Positions 9,694 through 14,458 of a stretch of DNA of 14,458 bases are shown one piece after another. Position 1 is the first letter of the stretch. Every line of letters starts with the position of its first letter. The DNA lies in the NCBI GenBank assembly GCA_031548645.1, contig JAVBQX010000347.1, positions 1 to 14,458 on the forward strand, given 5' to 3'. The notes beneath the pieces were generated by a model. It was given only the letters and a program-made list of their open reading frames with translations. It made no database searches and was not told the DNA's origin. The translations under genes and the position numbers were made by a program. This DNA is from WRMR01 sp031548645 (GTDB taxonomy: Bacteria > Planctomycetota > Planctomycetia > Pirellulales > Thermoguttaceae).

Positions 9694-11376
9694 ATGAGGA
9701 AATATTCGTCGGCGATTGCGGTCGCATGTTTGATGTTGGCGGTTTCCGGCTGTGTCCGGGTCACGGAAAACCACCCCACAACTCCGTCGGGCACGACAAA
9801 GGCAGACTATATGAAATTTCTGGACGATTACCAGGCCGAAATGCAGAAGATGAACACAGAATCGAACCTCGCCTATTGGAAGGCGTCGATTTCGGGTTCG
9901 CAGGAGGATTTCGACCAGGCGGCCGCGCTCAGTCTCAAGATCAAAAAATATCTCAGCGACAAGGGGCGTTACGAAACCTTCCAGTCGCTCCGCAAGGCGG
10001 CGGACACGCTGGACGCGATTGACGAACGGGCCGCCGTCGTGGCCGACCTGGCGTTCAAGTCGCACCAGTTGCCGGAAGACCTGCTCAAGAAGATGGTCGA
10101 TCTGGCGACGGAAATCGAGATGATCTTCCAGAACGATCGCGCCGAACTCGACGGCAAGGCGTACACGAACAACGACCTGCTCGAAATGATGCGGAAGGAA
10201 ACCGACTCGGCAAAACGCGAGGCGATTTGGAAGGCCCTCAAGACGGTCGGCGACAAGGTGGGGCCGAAACTCATCGAACTGGCGAAAATCCGCAACGAGG
10301 CGGCCAAGCAGCTCGGTTTCGCCAACTATTGGGAGATGGAAATCGTCTTCCAGGAACACGACCCGAAGCAGATCACCGAAATTTTCGCCGAACTGGACGC
10401 GCTGACCACGCCGCTATTCGCCGAAATGAAGGCGGAACTCGACGCCGAACTGGCCGCGAAATTCGGCGTGGCCGTCGCGGACATGATGCCGTGGCATTAC
10501 GACAACCCCTTCTTCCAGGAAGCCCCGCCGGCGACCGACCTGGATTTGGACGCCTTTTACGAGGGCAAAAGCAAGGAGGACATCGCCGAAATTTCGCGTA
10601 AGTATTACAAAAAAATCGGCATTCCCGCCGACAGCGTTCTGGAAAAGAGCAGCCTTTACGAACAGCCGGGCAAGAGCCAGCACGCCTTCTGCACGAGCAT
10701 CGACGGCGAAGGCGACGTGCGAATTCTCTGCAATCTCAAGCCCGACGCCTACTGGATGGACACGCAGTTGCACGAACTGGGGCACGCGGTTTACGACGTC
10801 AACATCGACCGAAAGCTGCCGTATATCCTGCGCGAGCCGGCCCACATCTTCACGACCGAGGGCATCGCCATGTACTTCGGGGCGATGGGGCACGATCCGC
10901 AATGGCTGATCGACAACGTCGGCGCCGACCCGGACAAGGCGAATGCCGCGACCGCCGCGCTCAAGAAACAACGGCGTCGCGAACAGTTGATCTTCTGCCG
11001 CTGGGTGCTCGTCATGCTCAATTTTGAAAAGGCCCTGTATGAAAACCCGGACCGCGACCTCAATATGTTGTGGTGGGGCTTGGTCGAAAAATACCAGATG
11101 CTCAAGCGTCCGAACGGCCGCGACGCCGCCGACTGGGCCTCGAAGCCGCATTTCACCATCGCGCCGGTGTATTATCACAACTACATGCTCGGCGAACTGT
11201 ACTCGGCCATGATCCGCGAAGCCGCCGCCGGGATGAAACCCGGCTCGGACGAATACCGCGACCTGTTCCTCAACCGCGTTTTCAAACCCGGCAGCACTTG
11301 GCCGTGGCCCGAATTCGTCCGCCAGTCGATGGGCAAGGAATTTTCGCCCGAGGCGTTCGCGCGGGAATTGAAGTAA
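9694..11376 (+). CDS. M2-family (ACE-like) metallopeptidase, predicted lipoprotein
   Basis: A 560-aa zinc peptidase resembling family M2, whose best known member is angiotensin-converting enzyme, a peptidyl-dipeptidase that removes C-terminal dipeptides. The N-terminus is a lipoprotein signal with VSGC and Cys20 as the lipidation site, so it should act on peptides outside the cytoplasmic membrane. HELGH (360-364) supplies two zinc ligands and the catalytic Glu361. The third ligand is most likely Glu389 in FTTEGIAMYFG, reached through LREPAHIF, which aligns with ACE LREGANPGFHE. HFTIAPVYYHNY (His486 to Tyr497) lines up with the ACE transition-state His and Tyr region, with a one-residue insertion. 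The spacing from the second His to the Glu is 25, one more than in ACE. The start has GGAG 9 nt upstream. Substrate is unknown; nutrient peptide breakdown is plausible. Confidence 0.87.
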   Translation: MRKYSSAIAVACLMLAVSGCVRVTENHPTTPSGTTKADYMKFLDDYQAEMQKMNTESNLAYWKASISGSQEDFDQAAALSLKIKKYLSDKGRYETFQSLRKAADTLDAIDERAAVVADLAFKSHQLPEDLLKKMVDLATEIEMIFQNDRAELDGKAYTNNDLLEMMRKETDSAKREAIWKALKTVGDKVGPKLIELAKIRNEAAKQLGFANYWEMEIVFQEHDPKQITEIFAELDALTTPLFAEMKAELDAELAAKFGVAVADMMPWHYDNPFFQEAPPATDLDLDAFYEGKSKEDIAEISRKYYKKIGIPADSVLEKSSLYEQPGKSQHAFCTSIDGEGDVRILCNLKPDAYWMDTQLHELGHAVYDVNIDRKLPYILREPAHIFTTEGIAMYFGAMGHDPQWLIDNVGADPDKANAATAALKKQRRREQLIFCRWVLVMLNFEKALYENPDRDLNMLWWGLVEKYQMLKRPNGRDAADWASKPHFTIAPVYYHNYMLGELYSAMIREAAAGMKPGSDEYRDLFLNRVFKPGSTWPWPEFVRQSMGKEFSPEAFARELK

Positions 11377-11377
11377 G

Positions 11378-11405
11378 TGCAGAATGCAGAGTGCAAAATG
11401 CAGAA
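11378..11405. repeat. Heptamer tandem repeat just after the peptidase stop codon
   Basis: Four 7-bp units, TGCAGAA, TGCAGAG, TGCAAAA and TGCAGAA, begin 2 nt after the TAA. The consensus is TGCARAR. The position relative to the stop mirrors the array at the secA stop. Confidence 0.85.
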
Positions 11406-11438
11406 TGTGTGACGTTTGGAAGGCAAGTTGAAACAGCA

Positions 11439-11528
11439 GCCGGAATGGAGCGAAGCGTAATGACGGTATGGAAAACCAATGTCGAAATTTGACATCCCGT
11501 CATTACGGCGTTCCGCCTTCATTCCGGC
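11439..11528. repeat. Long imperfect inverted repeat with an inner hairpin
   Basis: The outer arms are 11439-11466 and 11497-11528. Nine or more bases pair at each end (GCCGGAATG with CATTCCGGC, GTAATGACGG with CCGTCATTAC), with bulges between. The centre holds a separate hairpin, ATGTC-GAAATTT-GACAT. A short T-run follows (CTTTTG). It could end transcription of the peptidase gene, but its size and symmetry look more like a repeat element. The remainder of 11377-11556 holds only the heptamer array. Confidence 0.8.
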
Positions 11529-11556
11529 TTTTGTTACTATAAATTGGGGGACATCC

Positions 11557-11877
11557 GTGAGCAATCAACCGCCCACCATGCCGTTTTACCGAACACCCGT
11601 CTGGCGGCGATGCGTTCGCTGGGGCTGGGCGATTGTGTGCATCGTGGGATTTTTTTCCTGCATTAAAGGCATGTATTCCCCTGTCCTGATTTGGTTGAAT
11701 TACCCCATCCTGTTTGCATGGGACGTGATCGGAAAACTGTTTTACGAGGGTAACACCGACCAGATGTTTGGATTAATGCCGTTTTTTTTCTTATCACTCA
11801 TCCTGTGGTGGATTTTTCTCGGCACCGTATTGGGGACCGTCATTTACTTTTTGTTCGGAAAAGAATCATCGACGTAA
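11557..11877 (+). CDS. Small membrane protein ending in LFGKESST, function unknown
   Basis: A 106-aa protein not assigned to a known family. After a basic N-terminus (WRRCVRWGW) there is a hydrophobic segment at about 23-40, a second possible one at 41-58, and a clear membrane segment at about 75-100 (FFFLSLILWWIFLG...). It ends with the short hydrophilic tail GKESST. The GTG at 11557 is chosen because a GGGGG run lies 6 nt upstream; an earlier ATG at 11479 would translate the inverted repeat, and ATG 11578 lacks a ribosome binding site. A TATAAA at 11538-11543 may act as a -10. The last 27 bp recur almost exactly at 12402-12428, beyond the next gene. Whether it works with the following DUF3592 gene is unknown. 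Confidence 0.65.
   Translation: MSNQPPTMPFYRTPVWRRCVRWGWAIVCIVGFFSCIKGMYSPVLIWLNYPILFAWDVIGKLFYEGNTDQMFGLMPFFFLSLILWWIFLGTVLGTVIYFLFGKESST
11849..11875 (+). repeat. 27-bp direct repeat, copy 1 (coding 3' end)
   Basis: Bases 11849-11875 match 12402-12428 at 26 of 27 positions. Here the repeat encodes the last residues LFGKESST of the small membrane protein, just before its TAA stop. Confidence 0.95.
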
Positions 11878-11953
11878 GGCTGACGCCGGGGGTTATTGAG
11901 ATTGTGTCCATTCAGGACGCAAAAGAACGTTTCAAATTAACACTTCATATTCA

Positions 11954-12400
11954 ATGAACAAGAAATATTTTTTCATTTTTGTTTCGCTTACTGCTTTGTT
12001 GTGTATTGTTACGGCAATGATTATTTTTGTTTGGGATATCGTCTTTATCTCCAATTCAATCAAAACAACAGGAATTGTCGTCGAAGTCAAGGAAAGCAGG
12101 AACGAAGAAACAGGTAATCCGCTATTCTGCCCCGTTGTCGAATATGTTGATGAGACGGGCATGAAAAATACTTTTTCACCCGGTCATTGGCACTCCCCCG
12201 CACGTTATGAAAAGGGTGACACAGTTTCGGTTGCCTATCAAAAAGAGAATAAAGGTCATGCGGTCATCTGCGATTTTTCATCTCTATGGGTTTTGCCTTT
12301 TGCATTATTCATCGTGGGTGTGAGTCAGGTTGTGGTATTGGCCATTGTGGTTTACGCTGGAAAATGTGCATTTGTCCGATATTTTTTTCCTGACAAGTAA
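11954..12400 (+). CDS. DUF3592 domain membrane protein
   Basis: A 148-aa protein with one membrane segment at each end (about 5-32 and 111-138) and a soluble beta-rich domain between them. The middle has the DUF3592 pattern: TTGIVVEVKESR (38-49), CPVVEYVDETG (59-69), and YEKGDTVSVAYQKEN (85-99), the last being the family's Y-x-x-G-D-x-V-x-V-x-Y-x-x-x-N signature. The function of DUF3592 is not established; it is widespread as a small envelope protein. Codon use is noticeably more AT-rich than in secA, prmC or the peptidase. No good ribosome binding site precedes the ATG at 11954. It lies between two copies of a 27-bp repeat, and the frame continues past its TAA into the second copy, reading ILFGKESST. 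Together with its composition this suggests acquisition or recombination. Confidence 0.78.
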   Translation: MNKKYFFIFVSLTALLCIVTAMIIFVWDIVFISNSIKTTGIVVEVKESRNEETGNPLFCPVVEYVDETGMKNTFSPGHWHSPARYEKGDTVSVAYQKENKGHAVICDFSSLWVLPFALFIVGVSQVVVLAIVVYAGKCAFVRYFFPDK

Positions 12401-12401
12401 A

Positions 12402-12430
12402 TTTTGTTCGGCAAAGAATCATCGACGTGA
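12402..12430 (+). pseudogene. Detached 3' end encoding LFGKESST, second repeat copy
   Basis: Bases 12402-12428 repeat 11849-11875 with one difference, a silent GGA to GGC change in the glycine codon. The frame LFGKESST is kept and closes with TGA at 12428-12430 instead of TAA. It has no start and follows the DUF3592 stop in the same frame. It reads as the remnant 3' end of a paralogue of the 106-aa gene, or as a shared cassette tail. Confidence 0.7.
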
Positions 12431-12634
12431 AAGCAATAGGACCTCAGCGCAATGTGATAGTCATCATTTGTTTATCACCTATCCATGAAACCAACGTCAA
12501 CACGGAGTCCGGAGCGTGAGCGACGGGTGCACACGACCGGGCGCTGACGCTTCCGGCTCTGTGTTTTTGCACAAAGCATGATGTGCTGTCGTATTATCAT
12601 CAATCATACCATTTAGAATTCTGGAGAGCGGCTT
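12431..12634. other. Gap before the transporter gene
   Basis: About 200 bp without a supported gene apart from the palindromic element at 12499-12565. TATTAT at 12592-12597 is a possible -10 for the transporter gene, but the upstream TTGCAC is a poor -35 at 19-nt spacing. Confidence 0.4.
12499..12565. repeat. Palindromic dispersed element, copy 2, inverted
   Basis: A 67-bp inverted repeat matching the reverse complement of 8298-8365. The two arms differ from copy 1 at only two positions (A/G and C/T near the left end), while the 6-7 nt loop is wholly different (GCACAC here, CGAAAAT in the other copy read in the same sense). The few stem mismatches are also conserved. Confidence 0.9.
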
Positions 12635-14458
12635 GTGAGCAAGACATCAGACCATCCGACGCCGAACGGCGGGAACTCGGGGCACCCCACCGGACTTTGG
12701 GTGCTTTGCACGACCGAAATGTGGGAACGCTTCGCCTTTTACGGGATGCGGGCCCTCCTGGTTCTTTACCTGGTCAGCGTTTCGACGAGCGAGTCGTGCC
12801 CGGGCTTCGGCTGGAACAAGGCGGACGCCTATCGCCTGTACGGTTACTACACGAGCCTCGTTTACCTGATTCCGCTGCTCGGCGGTTGGATCGCCGACCG
12901 CTTTCTCGGACAGTTCCGCGCCGTGCTTCTCGGCGGTTCGCTCATGGCGCTCGGGCAATTCTTCCTCGCCGCGACGGAACTGGTCCGCGTCGGCGTCGGC
13001 ACCGACGTGACCCTGTCGACGGACCCGGCCGGGCTGTACATGTTTTACGCGGGCCTGGGGTTCATGATTCTCGGCAACGGCTTTTTCAAGCCCTGCATCT
13101 CGGTCATGGTCGGCCAGCTTTACAAACAAGACGAACCGCACAAACGCGACGCCGGTTTTTATTTCTTCTACATGGGCATCAACATCGGGGCGTTTTTCTC
13201 GCCGCTGATCGCAGGCACGATCGGTGAAAAATTCGGTTACCATCTCGGCTTCGCCATTTCCGGGCTCGGCATGATTTGCGGTTTGATCACCTTCTGGAGT
13301 TTCCGCCGCCACCTCAAGGGACTCGGCCTTCCGCCGAAACACGTCCCGGTCGACACGGAAAACCTTTCGGACGAAGATCGAATCGCTCGCGAAAGAGCGG
13401 CCTTCGAGCAAACCCGGCCGCTGGTCAAACAGGATTACGACCGCATGTTCGTCATCATCATTCTGACGCTGTTCGTCGTGGCCTTCTGGATGGCCTTCGA
13501 ACAGGCCGGCTCGTCGCTGAACATTTTCGCGAAAACGCAAACGAATCGCGCCGTGGCCGCAAGCAGTAGCTTGGGCGTCTTCATTGAAAACGAGTATCGC
13601 GACGATCTTGAAGGGGCCATCAAGGACGTGCAGCGTACGGAAGAGGAAATCAAGGAAATCGCCAATCGCGGTACCGATGAGGAAATTGAACCGAAAAAGA
13701 TGGAGCGTGAATCGTTCTCACACCGGTTGAGCCGGCTCTTCTCGTTCGGCAGGAATCAACCGAAAGACGAAGCCGGTGTCGAGCAGGTGAAGACGCCTGC
13801 GGAAACTTTGCTGAAACAGGCCGCTGAATTCCCCGCGGATGATGAAGCCTACTACGACGGTTTGGCCGCCAAGGTCGAAGGGCGACTGGATTCCAAACAA
13901 ACCCAGGAATTCGATGACGCCGTGCAAAAATACAAGGAAAAGCGGAAGGAGCTGAAAAAACAGGTCAATTTGACCAACCAAATTCACGTTGCGGACAAAA
14001 CGAGCCACACTTTCCCGGCGTCGTGGTATCAGTCGGTCAATGCGTTTTTCGTGGTCATGTTCGCCCCGTTATTCATCATCATGTGGGGATTTTTGGCCAA
14101 ACGCGGCATCGAACCGAGCACGCCGATGAAATTCGCGATAGGGATTTTGCTCCTGTCGATCGGGTATTTCCTCATGATGCCCGCCGCCATTCAGGCGCAT
14201 CATACCGACGGCAAAGCCTGGGTACTCTGGCTGGTGATTTGCTACCTGTTCTGCACTTGGGGCGAATTGTGCCTCTCTCCGGTCGGACTTTCGATGGTCT
14301 CGAAGCTGGCCCCGGCGCGTTTCGCCTCCATGTTCATGGGCATCTGGTTCCTCTCCAGCAGCGTGGCCTACCTCTTCGCCGGGGAACTGGCCGCGCGATT
14401 CGGCACCGATGACAGCCTGCACATCATTTTCGGAAAAGAGGGCGGCATGGCCGACTTC
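12635..14458 (+). CDS. POT/PTR2 proton-coupled peptide transporter with a large extra loop, 3' end cut off
   Basis: The N-terminal 608 residues of a proton-dependent oligopeptide transporter, which imports di- and tripeptides across the cytoplasmic membrane. The family motif is EMWERFAFYG in TM1, the PTR2 signature region reads FYFFYMGINIGAFFSPLIAG, TM7 has FWMAFEQAGSSLNIFA, and a late helix has GELCLSPVGLSMVSKLAPARF. GTG 12635 is chosen because GGAG lies 8 nt upstream and the product starts MSKTSDHPTP... just before TM1. Between NIFA (about 299) and FPASWYQSVN (from 460) lie about 160 charged, coiled-coil-like residues where ordinary bacterial members have roughly 15-20. By standard topology this loop faces outside the cytoplasm. 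The frame is open at the right edge, so the C-terminus is missing. A role alongside the extracytoplasmic peptidase is possible but not shown. Confidence 0.93.
   Translation, partial: MSKTSDHPTPNGGNSGHPTGLWVLCTTEMWERFAFYGMRALLVLYLVSVSTSESCPGFGWNKADAYRLYGYYTSLVYLIPLLGGWIADRFLGQFRAVLLGGSLMALGQFFLAATELVRVGVGTDVTLSTDPAGLYMFYAGLGFMILGNGFFKPCISVMVGQLYKQDEPHKRDAGFYFFYMGINIGAFFSPLIAGTIGEKFGYHLGFAISGLGMICGLITFWSFRRHLKGLGLPPKHVPVDTENLSDEDRIARERAAFEQTRPLVKQDYDRMFVIIILTLFVVAFWMAFEQAGSSLNIFAKTQTNRAVAASSSLGVFIENEYRDDLEGAIKDVQRTEEEIKEIANRGTDEEIEPKKMERESFSHRLSRLFSFGRNQPKDEAGVEQVKTPAETLLKQAAEFPADDEAYYDGLAAKVEGRLDSKQTQEFDDAVQKYKEKRKELKKQVNLTNQIHVADKTSHTFPASWYQSVNAFFVVMFAPLFIIMWGFLAKRGIEPSTPMKFAIGILLLSIGYFLMMPAAIQAHHTDGKAWVLWLVICYLFCTWGELCLSPVGLSMVSKLAPARFASMFMGIWFLSSSVAYLFAGELAARFGTDDSLHIIFGKEGGMADF

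Noticed and set aside
11479..11556. Earlier ATG for the 106-aa membrane protein
   Set aside because: It lies inside the inverted repeat, so the added residues would encode half of a palindrome. GTG 11557 follows a GGGGG run.
11876..12401. Insertion sequence bounded by the 27-bp direct repeats
   Set aside because: There is no transposase and no terminal inverted repeats. The repeats keep a coding frame, so a shared gene end explains them better than a target-site duplication.
12583..13227. 214-codon Arg/His-rich plus-strand frame overlapping the transporter
   Set aside because: It is a shifted frame of the POT gene, which shows clear family motifs throughout and stays open to the right edge.
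12647..13540. 297-codon minus-strand frame opposite the transporter
   Set aside because: It is a shadow of the GC-biased transporter gene with no recognisable motifs.

Overview
The window is chromosomal DNA from a planctomycete (Planctomycetota, probably a Pirellulales-type lineage). Three things point there. There are two DUF1559 pseudopilin-like genes with the hallmark FTLVELLVVIAI...PAVQAAREAARR start. SecA is 1237 residues long, with the large insertions I associate with planctomycetes. There are also small secreted lipoproteins with transthyretin-like folds. The protein assignments rest on motif recognition by eye; no database search was run.

Left part (1-3489, minus strand, AT-richer). 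A complete DUF1559 gene (1804-3075) is followed at 85 bp by a small lipoprotein gene (1236-1718) and a clear rho-independent terminator (1185-1210). Beyond that lies a second DUF1559 gene (133-918) that stops before the family's C-terminal DGTSNT and H-x9-DG segments. Each DUF1559 gene has its own strong sigma70-like promoter, TTGAAA-N17-TATAAT, about 80 nt upstream of the start codon. A 414-bp divergent region separates this group from secA.

Middle part (3490-11376, plus strand, GC-rich coding). The genes are secA; a secreted helical protein with two LTxEQ motifs; prmC, which methylates the release-factor glutamine; and a lipoprotein-type M2 (ACE-like) metallopeptidase. They do not form an obvious operon. 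Hairpin terminators follow secA and prmC, and repeat-bearing gaps separate the genes. SecA drives export of the secreted proteins seen here, but no tighter functional link is visible.

Right part (11377-14458). Two small membrane-protein genes, the second a DUF3592 protein, lie between two copies of a 27-bp sequence encoding the same protein tail, LFGKESST. The last gene is a POT/PTR2 proton-coupled peptide transporter, open at the right edge, with about 140 extra residues between predicted TM7 and TM8.

The intergenic DNA is unusually structured. It holds two inverted copies of a 67-68 bp palindromic element (8298-8365 and 12499-12565) with conserved arms and different loops. There are two further inverted repeats (9420-9470 and 11439-11528). 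Three heptamer arrays are present, two of which begin at or within 1 bp of a stop codon. No CRISPR array, tRNA, rRNA, transposase or integrase was seen. The clearest candidates for something undescribed are the shared-tail small-membrane-protein locus, the palindrome family and the transporter insertion. I do not see a complete new defence or metabolic system.
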